A stretch of DNA of 53,142 nt from Nostoc sp. CMAA1605 (GTDB lineage Bacteria; Cyanobacteriota; Cyanobacteriia; Cyanobacteriales; Nostocaceae). The notes under the pieces were generated by a model. It was not told the DNA's origin, ran no database searches, and saw only the letters and a program-made list of their open reading frames with translations. The stretch covers positions 1-53,142 of the forward strand of contig NZ_PJIZ01000074.1 of assembly GCF_021596505.1 (NCBI RefSeq), read 5' to 3'. Of the stretch, positions 17,081 to 25,328 are shown one piece after another. The position numbers were made by a program, and so were the translations under genes. Every line of letters starts with the position of its first letter. Positions within the stretch are counted from its first letter, which is position 1.

Positions 17081-18228
17081 TTAGTAGTAAATTTGACCAC
17101 TAACTAAAAAATCAAGAATTGTTTGAGCTAATGCTTTTGATGCTAGATATGGCACGCCATTTCCAATAGTTTTAAACATATTAGTCAGTGACATATTTGC
17201 TGGCAAAACAAAATTTTCGGGTAAAGATTGTATCGCTAAAGCTTCCGCTACAGAAATCCGTCGTGCTTTGTATGGGTGTAGATGTACTTCATTATTACCG
17301 TAACAAGCTGTGGGTGAATAACGCCATCGATGTAGGCGTTTAAAGGATTTTTTAGAATCATCTCCTTCTGCAATACTGGTAAATTTTTTTATACCTGCTC
17401 TCGGTTGAAAATAATGATGAGCATGAGGATGATCTAAGACATGATTTTTTCTGAACCAATATTCAACTGTTAATTCTGGAATGATTCCATCAGGACAAGG
17501 AATGATGGAATCTTCTTGAAATGGCTCACATTGACTCCAAGGGTAAGAGAAAGTGTCTTCTCTAGGATAAAGAAGGTGACGAAACCAAGGGAAACGCACT
17601 TCATTGAACTCAGAATTCTGATGAATTATGATGCCTATATCTGTTAATATTTTTTTTTAAACCCTAATAAAATAATTCTTTCCCTATCTTGAGGGACACC
17701 ATACTCAATGGCATTAATTAACCTTTCCGTTAATATATAACCTGCCTGTTTTAATTGTTGTTTGATGGATTCAAAAAAGAGCCGATGTTTTTTAGTCCGC
17801 CACAAACCTTTGACATTTTCAAACAAAAAGAAATCTGGTAAATTACGGCAGATTAATTCTATATAGGCGGCTGTGAGTTTCCCCTGATCTCCTGCATATC
17901 CTCTATTTTTGCCCCCAACTGAAAAATCAGGACAGGGTGGCCCACCAATAAACCCAACAAGGTGATTTGATTGGCGACAACTTTCAACTAGTTCACATAG
18001 TTGCTGTGCTTGCGCGCCCTCAAATAGTTGAGTTACATCACCGCTTTCTCCATGATGATATCCATATTCTGGCAATGGCAGTTTCATCATCTCTCTTGAA
18101 TAACGGTATGCTGCCATAAATGGCGGGAAGATTTCATTGACATAAACAATATTAAAACCACTGGTGGCAAAACCTAAATCTAAAAACCCTGCTCCTGAGA
18201 AAAAGGAGAAGATACTAGGAATAAACAT
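17081..18228 (-). pseudogene. C5-cytosine DNA methyltransferase, split by a one-base frameshift at an A9 run
   Basis: Two reading frames, 18228-17644 and 17599-17081, together hold a whole cytosine-5 methyltransferase of about 380 residues. The first has motif I (FSFFSGAGFLDLGF), the catalytic-cysteine motif IV (GGPPCPDFS), motif VI (FENVKGL) and motif VIII (PQDRERI). The second has motif IX (RRISVAEALAIQSLPENF) and motif X (IGNGVPYLASKAL). The frames part at nine T on the plus strand (17650-17658). A tenth base would join them through KILTDIGIIIHQ. The cause may be a sequencing undercall, phase variation, slippage decoding or a true null allele. No restriction partner is adjacent, so it may be an orphan enzyme. 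Confidence 0.88.
17650..17658 (-). other. A9 homopolymer at the methyltransferase frameshift
   Basis: Nine consecutive A on the coding strand follow GGGTTT and precede TATTAA, where the first frame ends. Adding one A restores a continuous frame into the second half. Removing one reaches a stop soon after. Such a run is prone to polymerase slippage and to sequencing error. Confidence 0.85.
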
Positions 18229-18663
18229 AACTTTTATATTTTCTCAAGAAATAAAATTTATTTACTAGCTAGTGGCTATTGAGAAAGAGCCAGGAAATAT
18301 TCTGTAAATTTAGAAAATGTGACTTTGCCGGATTCATCATAGCCGGACAATTTGCCGATTTATGGCAATATTCAATGATTTTCATCAGCTATTTTGATGA
18401 TAGCAAATATACTCATTGATAGTAAAATTAGGTAATGTTTAGATTCTTTTAACATTTTTACCATAGACCAAACCTTTGAGTTTGGATAACTCATGCAACT
18501 GATGAGCATGAGTAAATTGTCAATTCATAAGTTTTCCCAATGTCTAAAGCCCAAAATATTTACTGAAAAAATATCTATTAAGCTAACTCAAATAAATCTG
18601 AAATAAGCAACTAGCTTTCCTCCCTAGATTCTACAGCCTACCCTTACCCAAGCGATAATTCCT
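18229..18663. other. Gene-free 435-bp spacer with an 8-bp hairpin
   Basis: This AT-rich stretch lies between the divergent methyltransferase and the mrp operon and presumably holds the mrp promoter. The only clear structure is ACTCATGC and GCATGAGT around a nine-base loop at 18489-18513. No credible coding frame is seen on either strand. Confidence 0.5.
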
Positions 18664-18999
18664 GTGTTAGAAGCCTGTGTATTTGCCACTATATTGTGCG
18701 GCTTTTTCGGCATCATTCTGAAAAAAAATCTGTTGATGAAAATCGTCTCTATGGATGTGATGAGTACAGGGGTGATTGCCTATTACGTGCTGATTGCATC
18801 ACGGGATGGTTTATTTTCACCGATTGTGGGCAAAGTGGACAATCCCGCTTACTCTGATCCCGTTCCCCAAGCGGTAATTTTGACAGCGATTGTGATTGGT
18901 TTTTCGATTCAAGCATTAATGTTAGTCGGTGTGATGAAACTTTCAAGAGATAATCCCACCTTGGAAACCAGTGAGATTGAGAAGAACAACACGCCATGA
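18664..18999 (+). CDS. mrpC: Mrp cation/proton antiporter subunit C (NuoK-like)
   Basis: This 111-residue membrane protein has three hydrophobic helices and resembles NuoK/MrpC. It is the small subunit that packs beside the NuoL/N-type channel subunit in Mrp antiporters, which exchange Na+ or K+ for H+ across the plasma membrane. The start is GTG at 18664. The stop overlaps the ATG of the next gene (ATGA). It is the first of seven overlapping genes in the order C-D-E-F-G-A-B. That matches the mrp operon described in Anabaena PCC 7120, where mrp loss gives salt and alkali sensitivity. Confidence 0.88.
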   Translation: MLEACVFATILCGFFGIILKKNLLMKIVSMDVMSTGVIAYYVLIASRDGLFSPIVGKVDNPAYSDPVPQAVILTAIVIGFSIQALMLVGVMKLSRDNPTLETSEIEKNNTP

Positions 19000-20432
19000 T
19001 GAACACCATAACGATCGCCTGGATTGCACTACCATTTTTTCTGGGGTTCTTGATTTTCATCTTCCCCAAACTCAATCGCCATCTCACTTTGTGGGGTGCG
19101 ATCGCCTCCTTTGCTTTCGGCTTACAGTTATTTTTCCAACCATCGCCGATTCAACTCAACTTACTCGATAATTTCGGCGTAACCTTACAAGCTGATCAAT
19201 TAAGCGGCTACTTTATCTTAACCAACGCCCTAGTCACAGCTGCGGTCATTATCTACTGCTGGTACAGCGATAAAAACGCTTTTTTCTACGCCCAGACAAT
19301 TATTGTACATGGCAGCTTAAACGCGGCTTTTGTCTGTGCAGATTTTATTAGTTTGTATGTGGGCTTAGAAGTAAGTGGGATTGCGGCGTTTTTATTAATC
19401 GCCTATCCCCGTAGCGATCGCTCAATTTGGGTAGGTTTGCGTTATTTGTTTGTCAGCAATACAGCGATGCTGTTTTATCTAGTAGGCGCGGTACTAGTTT
19501 ATCAAACCCATCATTCCTTTGCTTATGCTGGTTTAAAAGGCTCTCCACCAGAAGCGATCGCCCTGATTTTCTTAGGACTATTAGGGAAAGCGGGAATCTT
19601 TGTTACAGGTTTGTGGCTACCTCTGACTCACTCCGAATCAGAAACCCCCGTCTCGGCTTTACTGTCTGGAATCGTCGTCAAAGCCAGCGTCTTACCCCTG
19701 TTGCGTTGCGCGCCTCTTTCCCCAGAACTGGATTTCATCGTCAGAGCTTTCGGTGTGGGGACGGCGTTGATGGGTGTATCTTGTGCTGTCTTAGAAAAAG
19801 ATAGCAAGCGGATGCTCGCCTTTCACACCATTTCTCAGTTAGGTTTTATTCTCGCCGCCCCAGAGGTGGGGGGATTCTATACCCTCGCACATGGACTAGT
19901 GAAATCATCCCTATTCTTCAGTGCAGGTGCATTACCCAGCCGTAACTTCAAGGAACTGCAACAAAAGCAGATCGATACCAAAATCTGGATAGTTTTAGTC
20001 ATAGCCAGCCTCTCCATTTCCGGCTTTCCCCTACTATCTGGGTTTGGAGCGAAGGTGTTGAGTATGAAAAATATGCTCCCTTGGCAAGCGATCGCCATGA
20101 ATATCGCCGCCGTGGGTACAGCCATATCTTTTGCTAAATTTATTTTTCTCCCCCACGCACCCCAAGCGGGATACACAGTTAAACCAGGTTTTTGGCTAGC
20201 CGTCACCCTGTTAATCGGTGGACTTTTTGCAGGTAATGTCATCTATCTCCAGGCATATAACATTACCGACATCATCAAAGCCCTAGCCACAATTGGCATA
20301 GGTTGGTTAGCTTACATCTTCATTTTTAAACAACTGGCTGTCTATCTCCCCCGTGTATTGGAAGAATTTGACCATTTAATTGGGGCGATGAGTCTGATTT
20401 TAATCCTACTGTTTTGGATGGCATTAGCATGA
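18996..20432 (+). CDS. mrpD: Mrp antiporter subunit D (NuoN/L-like)
   Basis: This 478-residue polytopic protein is the only large NuoL/M/N-type subunit in this operon and should form the proton or cation path. About 14 hydrophobic helices are visible. Family marks are the conserved glutamate in YVGLEVSGIAAFLLIAY near residue 125, the lysine in FLGLLGKAGIFVTGLWLP near 205, and LAHGLVKSSLFFSAG near 300. The TM7-type lysine region lies near THSESETPVSALLSGIVVKA. The gene overlaps both neighbours by four bases, indicating translational coupling. Confidence 0.9.
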   Translation: MMNTITIAWIALPFFLGFLIFIFPKLNRHLTLWGAIASFAFGLQLFFQPSPIQLNLLDNFGVTLQADQLSGYFILTNALVTAAVIIYCWYSDKNAFFYAQTIIVHGSLNAAFVCADFISLYVGLEVSGIAAFLLIAYPRSDRSIWVGLRYLFVSNTAMLFYLVGAVLVYQTHHSFAYAGLKGSPPEAIALIFLGLLGKAGIFVTGLWLPLTHSESETPVSALLSGIVVKASVLPLLRCAPLSPELDFIVRAFGVGTALMGVSCAVLEKDSKRMLAFHTISQLGFILAAPEVGGFYTLAHGLVKSSLFFSAGALPSRNFKELQQKQIDTKIWIVLVIASLSISGFPLLSGFGAKVLSMKNMLPWQAIAMNIAAVGTAISFAKFIFLPHAPQAGYTVKPGFWLAVTLLIGGLFAGNVIYLQAYNITDIIKALATIGIGWLAYIFIFKQLAVYLPRVLEEFDHLIGAMSLILILLFWMALA

Positions 20433-20812
20433 TTGGGCATTTCATACTACGCATGGTGATTTGGCTACTACTCACAGCCAATGTCAGTTGGATCAATATT
20501 CTCATCGGTGTGATCATTTCTCTATTACTACCGCGCGGTGTCGCATCCCCAGATAAATTAAAAGACTGGGTACAGGTAATTATCAAAACCCTAGTCGCCA
20601 TTCCCGTCGCTTATCTCGAAGCCTTTGAGATTATTTTCCGTCCCCATCAACACGAAGAAATCATTCTCGAACACGTCAAACCCAAGCGATCGCCCCGCCT
20701 CGTCTTTCTCGATATCTTCATCATCACCTTTACACCCAAAACCATTGTCACCAAGTACCGCGAAGAGGGTTGGTACGAAGTCCACCAGATTCAACCGAGG
20801 AAAAAAGCATGA
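20429..20812 (+). CDS. mrpE: Mrp antiporter subunit E
   Basis: This 127-residue subunit E has two N-terminal hydrophobic helices, then a conserved soluble part with the pattern SPRLVFLDIFIITFTPKTIV, typical of MnhE/MrpE. I take the start at ATG 20429 (MIGHFILRMV) because it forms an ATGA overlap with the stop of mrpD, as at the other joints. A TTG start at 20414 is possible but weaker. The subunit is needed for assembly of the antiporter complex in other bacteria. Confidence 0.88.
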   Translation: MIGHFILRMVIWLLLTANVSWINILIGVIISLLLPRGVASPDKLKDWVQVIIKTLVAIPVAYLEAFEIIFRPHQHEEIILEHVKPKRSPRLVFLDIFIITFTPKTIVTKYREEGWYEVHQIQPRKKA

Positions 20813-21066
20813 ATTTGGAAATCGCCATCATAGCTATGCTTGTGGCTTTGCTCATCCCCATTTATGAAGCCTGGAAGACTGATGATGTCTGGCAAAAAAT
20901 GTTGGCTTTAGCCAGCATTTCCAGCAAAGTCGCCATCATGATTTTGTTCGTTTCCGTCCTCCGCGACGATTGGATGATTGGCGTGGTAGCGGTGATTATT
21001 TTGAGTATCGGTAATGCTGCTTTGATGCTTCTAGCCCAAATTCTCAAACGTTTGAACGAAGTATGA
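20809..21066 (+). CDS. mrpF: Mrp antiporter subunit F
   Basis: This 85-residue protein has three hydrophobic helices (MNLEIAIIAMLVALLIPIYE, VAIMILFVSVL and MIGVVAVIILSIGNAALMLL), matching the short MrpF/MnhF subunit in size and topology. Start at 20809 gives the usual ATGA overlap with mrpE. Its stop overlaps the start of mrpG in the same way. The charged loop KTDDVWQKM between helices 1 and 2 replaces the more common R-x-DR motif, so it is somewhat divergent. Confidence 0.82.
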   Translation: MNLEIAIIAMLVALLIPIYEAWKTDDVWQKMLALASISSKVAIMILFVSVLRDDWMIGVVAVIILSIGNAALMLLAQILKRLNEV

Positions 21067-21341
21067 TCAACTTTTTTAGTTATACCTGTATCTTCATCGG
21101 TCTCATTTTCTGGTTTTGGGGAACAGCTCATTTAGTGAGCGATCGCTCAGTCCTCTTTAAACTACATGGTCTTTCCGTCTCAGACACCCTTGGCTCAATG
21201 CTGATGATTGTGGGTTTGCTGCTCAAAATCCCCAGAGAATGGCCGCTACTCCTGCTCGGATTTATCTGTCTAGCCATGTGGAATACCATGCTGGGTTACG
21301 TATTGGCTTACTGCTCTACTCCAGAGGATAAAAATGACTGA
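21063..21341 (+). CDS. mrpG: Mrp antiporter subunit G
   Basis: This 92-residue protein has three hydrophobic helices. Between the first two it has the family segment DRSVLFKLHGLSVSDTLG, corresponding to the (R/K)-x-H-x-x-x-x-x-D-T-LG motif of MnhG/MrpG. It overlaps mrpF by four bases and the next gene by eight. The tail STPEDKND is polar and short. Assignment is by motif, size and operon position. Confidence 0.87.
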   Translation: MINFFSYTCIFIGLIFWFWGTAHLVSDRSVLFKLHGLSVSDTLGSMLMIVGLLLKIPREWPLLLLGFICLAMWNTMLGYVLAYCSTPEDKND

Positions 21342-21879
21342 TAGCTATCTATATATAATTATTGCCCTCCTACCATTAGCGGCGGGAATGGTTGTCACTC
21401 AAGCCAACCCCTACCACGCTTTAATTATTCGTGGCGTATTAGGTGCTATAGCCGCAATGGTAGATGCAGTTTTAGGTGCGGTCGATGTCGCTTTAACCGA
21501 AGCCTTGATGGGTACAATGTTGGCAATTACCCTCTACGCCGTGGCGGTACGTTCCTCGATGGTGATGCGTCTAGGGGTAATTCAAGATGAGTCAACTAAG
21601 ACACAAGACGAAGATTCGGGGAAAGTGATTGAGACTTTACGCAATGTTGTCAAAAAACACTATCTCCGCCTGGAAATCGTTCCCTACACCAATACCCAAG
21701 CTTTACAAAGAGCGTTGATAGACAAAGAAATTCACGCTACCTGCGTCCCTGGGGATAGAGAATATCACACCACCATTAGAATCCAACGCCTTTACGACAT
21801 CATCAAAACCGAACTCCCCACACCAGCGACTAGCCTATCTTACGTAAACGTTTCCGACTTACAGGAGCAGCATTCATGA
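21334..21879 (+). CDS. mrpA: Short MrpA-like subunit (DUF4040 domain)
   Basis: This 181-residue protein has three N-terminal helices of the DUF4040 type (MVVTQANPYHALIIRGVLGA, VDVALTEALMGTMLAITLYA). It corresponds to the C-terminal MbhD-like segment of large MrpA proteins. The NuoL-like 500-residue half of classical MrpA is absent. Residues 90-181 form a soluble tail that I do not recognise. The gene sits where mrpA is named in the Anabaena operon. The eight-base overlap with mrpG and four-base overlap with mrpB show coupling. The symbol follows position and should be read as MrpA-like. Confidence 0.75.
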   Translation: MTDSYLYIIIALLPLAAGMVVTQANPYHALIIRGVLGAIAAMVDAVLGAVDVALTEALMGTMLAITLYAVAVRSSMVMRLGVIQDESTKTQDEDSGKVIETLRNVVKKHYLRLEIVPYTNTQALQRALIDKEIHATCVPGDREYHTTIRIQRLYDIIKTELPTPATSLSYVNVSDLQEQHS

Positions 21880-22538
21880 AATGGATCTACATCATTGCGG
21901 GGATAGCACTGTACGTCAAAATGCTAGTTATACCAAATCCCGCCCTCAGTTCAGCACACGCTGCAATTGTAGACATGGTGGTTCAAGATAGTGGTGTTCC
22001 CAACGCCGTGTCAGGGATTATCTTCCGCAATCGCTTATACGACACCATCTTTGAGGTAATCGTTTTTACTATCGCCATCTTAGGCTCAAATTACCTTTTA
22101 TCTAACGAAAATCCATCTTGTACTATCTATCAGTTTAAAGACCAACCTTCAATTGTTTTAGCCCGTTTAGGTGCAACAATTACCGCCTTAGTAGGGATTG
22201 AACTAGCGATTCGCGGACATCTCAGCCCTGGTGGTGGTTTTGCGGCTGGTGTAGCCGGAGGAACTGCGATCGGACTTGTAGCAATCACCTCTTCTTACCC
22301 CTGGATGCAGGAAATTTACCAACGTTGGCACGCCGCCACCTGGGAGAAAGTTTCAGTCTTAATTTTTATAGTCCTCTCAGTAATTACCCTAGCAGGCTAC
22401 GAGTTACCACACGGACAATTAGGAGAATTATTCAGTGGTGGTATTCTCCCCATATTAAACATCATCGTTGCCATCAAAGTAGCCTTGGGTTCTTGGGCTG
22501 TGGTGTTAATTTTTATTCGCTATCGGGGGTTATTGTAG
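21876..22538 (+). CDS. mrpB: Mrp antiporter subunit B (MnhB domain)
   Basis: This 220-residue protein combines an N-terminal MbhE-like pair of segments, including NRLYDTIFEVIVFTIAILG near residue 50, with a C-terminal MnhB domain. The domain is marked by IRGHLSPGGGFAAGVAGGTA near residue 110 and LGSWAVVLIFIRYRG at the end. About six membrane helices are seen. It is the last gene of the overlapped set, and a 63-bp gap follows. Subunit B contributes to the membrane core of the antiporter. Confidence 0.88.
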   Translation: MKWIYIIAGIALYVKMLVIPNPALSSAHAAIVDMVVQDSGVPNAVSGIIFRNRLYDTIFEVIVFTIAILGSNYLLSNENPSCTIYQFKDQPSIVLARLGATITALVGIELAIRGHLSPGGGFAAGVAGGTAIGLVAITSSYPWMQEIYQRWHAATWEKVSVLIFIVLSVITLAGYELPHGQLGELFSGGILPILNIIVAIKVALGSWAVVLIFIRYRGLL

Positions 22539-22601
22539 AGCGATCGCATCATCTGTTTGGACACACAAAACTCTAAATATGATCAGCAACACTTACAGAC
22601 A

Positions 22602-22910
22602 ATGATCCCACCTACACAAGCATCAGAATTTGCCCTGAAAGTGTCGCAAGAATTAGTCAAACAGCAACAACCAATCTCAGCAGCCGAAATTGCGGATATT
22701 CTTAACACCGGTGAATTTAAAGTGGAGGAAGTGCTAAAAAACTCGCTAGAGTTCTTGCAAACACAAAACAATACCCAAATAACTGATTACGTCTCTATCA
22801 TTCCCACTTCCGTCACTGGTTGGCAAAACTCACAAAAACACTATAATTCAGTTCGTAGTCAGGACTTTAGTCCTTTTCTTAAAAACTTGAGTTCTCACTA
22901 CAAACCTTGA
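22602..22910 (+). CDS. Small unknown protein ending in a dispersed-repeat sequence
   Basis: This 102-residue protein begins at ATG 22602 (MIPPTQASEFALKVSQELVK), 63 bp after mrpB. A TTG 45 bases earlier could extend it. Residues 25-55 (ISAAEIADILNTGEFKVEEV) look like a small winged-helix or helix-turn-helix segment. The last 20 or so residues, from about YNSVRSQDFSPFLKN on, are coded entirely by a 56-bp dispersed repeat at 22851-22906, so the native C-terminus was probably different. It may be the last gene of the mrp transcript. Function is unknown. Confidence 0.6.
   Translation: MIPPTQASEFALKVSQELVKQQQPISAAEIADILNTGEFKVEEVLKNSLEFLQTQNNTQITDYVSIIPTSVTGWQNSQKHYNSVRSQDFSPFLKNLSSHYKP
22851..22906. 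repeat. 56-bp small dispersed repeat, copy 2, within a coding sequence
   Basis: This unit aligns end to end with the copy at 1419-1474. Both begin GTTTGTAG or GTTCGTAG, carry AGGACTTnAGTCCT, and end CACTACAAACC or TACTACAAGCC. It overlaps the 3' end of the gene at 22602-22910, four bases before the stop. Confidence 0.85.
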
Positions 22911-22914
22911 ATTA

Positions 22915-23070
22915 TTAATGCCAAGAACGGAACAGCATACTAATAATCTGCACAGGCGTTTCTGTTGAGGGCGAAACAGCTCTATTTTGCATTTTGGGAC
23001 TATTGTTAAGTCCTGCAATCACATACAGCAAGAAAGTGATGATGGCGGCTTGCACAAGTTTTGTCGGCAT
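22915..23070 (-). CDS. 51-residue single-membrane-helix protein
   Basis: A short frame starts at ATG 23070 and is preceded on its strand by GAGGGAGACCTGCC, a strong ribosome binding site at correct spacing. The product begins MPTKLVQAAIITFLLYVIAG, one probable membrane helix, and continues with a polar Ser/Thr/Pro stretch and MLFRSWH. It lies tail to tail with the mrp operon's last gene. Overlapping plus-strand frames in the region lack a ribosome site. I do not recognise the family. Confidence 0.6.
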   Translation of the reverse strand: MPTKLVQAAIITFLLYVIAGLNNSPKMQNRAVSPSTETPVQIISMLFRSWH

Positions 23071-23441
23071 GGCAGGTCTCCCTCAGTTGACAACATTGCG
23101 ATTAGGCTCGGCGAATTTAACTACACCCTGTCACCTTGTTTTACCGGATTTACACAAAATAAACAGTATCTTTGCTGATAAAAAGCTAAAAAAATCTTAA
23201 ATATGAGATATTTGACCCCACAAAATCATGATTTATCAGCACATTTCCCTGGACGTACTCTCACTATAAAAAGTGCCTGTAAAGATGATTAGCATCTACC
23301 CCAGCACATAAGCGCGTTAGTGGATAGGCGAAAAAATCTGTAGCTTCAGACGGATATCCATACCTCTACGCCCTGATTCAAGACCACAATCAGCCGTTGT
23401 CATCGATAAAATGGAATTTAAAATAGCTACAAGTACGCTGC

Positions 23442-24038
23442 ATGACTATTCCTATCGTCATTGAACAATCAGGTCGCGGTGAACGCGCCTTTGACATTTA
23501 CTCACGCCTGTTGCGTGAGCGAATTATCTTTTTGGGTCAACAGGTTGACAACAACATAGCTAACTTGATTGTGGCTCAATTACTGTTCCTGGATGCGGAA
23601 GACCCAGAAAAAGACATTTATTTGTATATAAATTCTCCTGGCGGTTCGGTGACAGCTGGCATGGGGATTTTCGATACTATGAACCAGATTCGCCCTGATG
23701 TCTGTACTATTTGTACTGGACTGGCTGCAAGTATGGGTGCTTTTCTCTTGAGTGCTGGCGCGAAAGGTAAGCGCATGAGTCTACCCCACTCCCGGATTAT
23801 GATTCACCAACCTTTAGGCGGCGCACAAGGTCAAGCTACTGATATTGAAATTCAGGCGCGGGAAATTCTCTACCACAAGAAAAAACTCAATGAGTATTTA
23901 GCCGCACATACCGGTCAGCCACTTGAGCGCATTGCAGACGATACCGAACGCGACTTCTTTATGTCACCACAGGAAGCCAAAGAATACGGCTTGATTGACC
24001 AAGTAATTGACCGTCATTCGGCGGTAGTCGTCCGGTAG
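23442..24038 (+). CDS. clpP: ATP-dependent Clp protease proteolytic subunit
   Basis: This 198-residue serine protease subunit forms the tetradecameric chamber used with ClpC or ClpX ATPases in the cytoplasm. The catalytic triad is Ser97 in GLAASMGAFLL, His122 in IHQPLGG and Asp171 in ERDFFM. The oxyanion-type INSPGGSV lies near residue 63. Length is typical. The gene stands alone with no adjacent clpX or clpR, unlike many cyanobacterial clp loci, so it is probably one of several clpP copies. A 370-bp upstream spacer carries no other gene except the short minus-strand gene at 22915-23070. Confidence 0.96.
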   Translation: MTIPIVIEQSGRGERAFDIYSRLLRERIIFLGQQVDNNIANLIVAQLLFLDAEDPEKDIYLYINSPGGSVTAGMGIFDTMNQIRPDVCTICTGLAASMGAFLLSAGAKGKRMSLPHSRIMIHQPLGGAQGQATDIEIQAREILYHKKKLNEYLAAHTGQPLERIADDTERDFFMSPQEAKEYGLIDQVIDRHSAVVVR

Positions 24039-24089
24039 CTGTTGTCAGTTAACTGTAGGACTTACGCACTGATAGGAAGAATCAAGGGT

Positions 24090-24135
24090 TTGGGTGAGGG
24101 TATAGGGGTATAGGGGTGTGGGGGTGTAGGGGTTC
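24090..24135. repeat. G-rich STRR tract (GGGTATA/GGGGTGT)
   Basis: GGGTATAGGGGTATAGGGGT and related seven- to eight-base units follow clpP. Equivalent C-rich units on the other strand occur at 24435-24478. They occupy intergenic DNA only. Confidence 0.85.
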
Positions 24136-24212
24136 AAAACCCTTACAACCCTTCTGAACAAATCACCTCTGTGCGTAATATTAAGTCCTGAACAGTTAAC
24201 TGCTTTTACTGC

Positions 24213-24250
24213 AAAAGGGGAGGGGAAAATTTAATTTTCCCCTCCCTTTT
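24213..24250. terminator. Strong hairpin terminator after clpP
   Basis: AAAAGGGGAGGGGAAAATT is followed by its near-perfect complement, ending CCCTCCCTTTT, which gives a stem of about 18 pairs with one bulge. It can act in both directions, for clpP on the plus strand and for the convergent gene at 24543-25328. Confidence 0.8.
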
Positions 24251-24306
24251 GAATTCTCAGACTGATTCAGACTAATAGTTCACCAACCCAAAATTGCTAG
24301 GCTCAG

Positions 24307-24358
24307 GCAAGCAGGGGGAGCAGGGGGAGCAGGGGAAGCAGAGGGAGCAGGGGGAGAA
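24307..24358. repeat. GCAGGGGGA tandem repeat
   Basis: Five near-identical nine-base units of GCAGGGGGA (variants GCAGGGGAA, GCAGAGGGA) lie in the clpP downstream spacer. It is a purine-rich, strand-asymmetric tract different in period from the heptamer STRRs. Confidence 0.85.
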
Positions 24359-24542
24359 AGAGATTTTTTTTGCTGCTATTAACTTTGCAAAGTTCTCTTG
24401 GCAGACTACTAAAGAGAAAATCATCATTTCATGAACCCTTACACCCCTACACCCTCATACCCTTACACCCCTATACCTTGAAACCAGTATTTTTGGATCT
24501 AAGTGTAAAAAACCTGACTTTCCTAAGTTACTGACTAAGAGA

Positions 24543-25328
24543 TTAGAATCCCGCAATGGGATCAGGTTGCGATTCTAGGTATTTGAGAAAACTGTGTAAT
24601 TCTTCTTCTGTTAGTAAAGTGCGTCCGCGTTTACCGTAGGTTTTAATTAAATACTCTCTTCCTTGTTCTGGTGTCCAGCCTAGTCGCTGCAACTCTACAT
24701 CGGTTTTAGCTATGACATCAGATAAATCTACGGGTTCGGCTTTTTTCTTTTTCTTCCCAGTTCCAGATATTGGCGCAACGTTTTCTGGGGGATGAGAATT
24801 ACGTGGTGTAAAGGGGGTAACGTTGCTGGGAGGAAGATCCGTTAAAGGTAAATTTTCTGCATCTGGAATAGACATTGGTGGTGTGTCTTCCATGATGGCA
24901 CTGAGTTCTAATGCTGGGAAACTAATCTCTGGGTTGTAACTGGGAATAGGTGTATCAACTTTCACCGCAGTTTCATGATGAGTGAGTGACCAGTGATTAT
25001 TACTGGTGTGATTTTCTGTAACTGAGGGAACTGTAGATTCCTGAATGGGAGAGTCGACAGGCTGAAACTGTGCTGTTGATTGTGGAGTAGGTGTTGAGAC
25101 AATTTCTACTGATGTTTGTGGTGTATTGGTCATTCTTAACACCATTAAGGCGCGCGTTCTGGCTTGGTCTTCAGCCGCTTCTATGGTTTCGGCGGCTGCC
25201 ATACCTGTAGCACGGGTAACACCTTCTATCTGCACACTGGCGCGAACAATAAATTTTCCCTGAAAAATTTCTACTAATTCAGAAACTAAACTGCCGTTGG
25301 GATACAAGCTCTGGAATTGAGCCAACAT
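24543..25328 (-). CDS. Conserved cyanobacterial protein of unknown function (261 aa)
   Basis: This soluble protein has two conserved ends joined by a Pro/Ser/Thr-rich linker (about residues 85-200). The N-terminal 80 residues include FIVRASVQIEGV and ATGMAAAETIEAAEDQARTR, a pattern seen in some single-strand-annealing or Rad52-like proteins. The C-terminal block has TDVELQRLGWTPEQGREYL, then a basic YGKRGRTLL and an acidic helix EEELHSFLKYLES. A lysine cluster GKKKKKAEP precedes it. No enzyme motif is seen. A nucleic-acid role is suggested by the weak pattern match only. It is monocistronic and convergent with clpP. Confidence 0.65.
   Translation of the reverse strand: MLAQFQSLYPNGSLVSELVEIFQGKFIVRASVQIEGVTRATGMAAAETIEAAEDQARTRALMVLRMTNTPQTSVEIVSTPTPQSTAQFQPVDSPIQESTVPSVTENHTSNNHWSLTHHETAVKVDTPIPSYNPEISFPALELSAIMEDTPPMSIPDAENLPLTDLPPSNVTPFTPRNSHPPENVAPISGTGKKKKKAEPVDLSDVIAKTDVELQRLGWTPEQGREYLIKTYGKRGRTLLTEEELHSFLKYLESQPDPIAGF

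Noticed and set aside
16661..18228. A peptide-natural-product locus (Nif11-like leader plus neighbouring enzyme)
   Set aside because: The neighbour is a DNA methyltransferase, not a maturation enzyme, and the Nif11-like protein lacks a Gly-Gly cleavage site and core.
22987..23200. Two plus-strand open frames upstream of clpP (63 and 68 residues)
   Set aside because: They lack ribosome sites and protein-like composition, and the minus-strand 51-residue frame with GAGGGAGA explains the region better.
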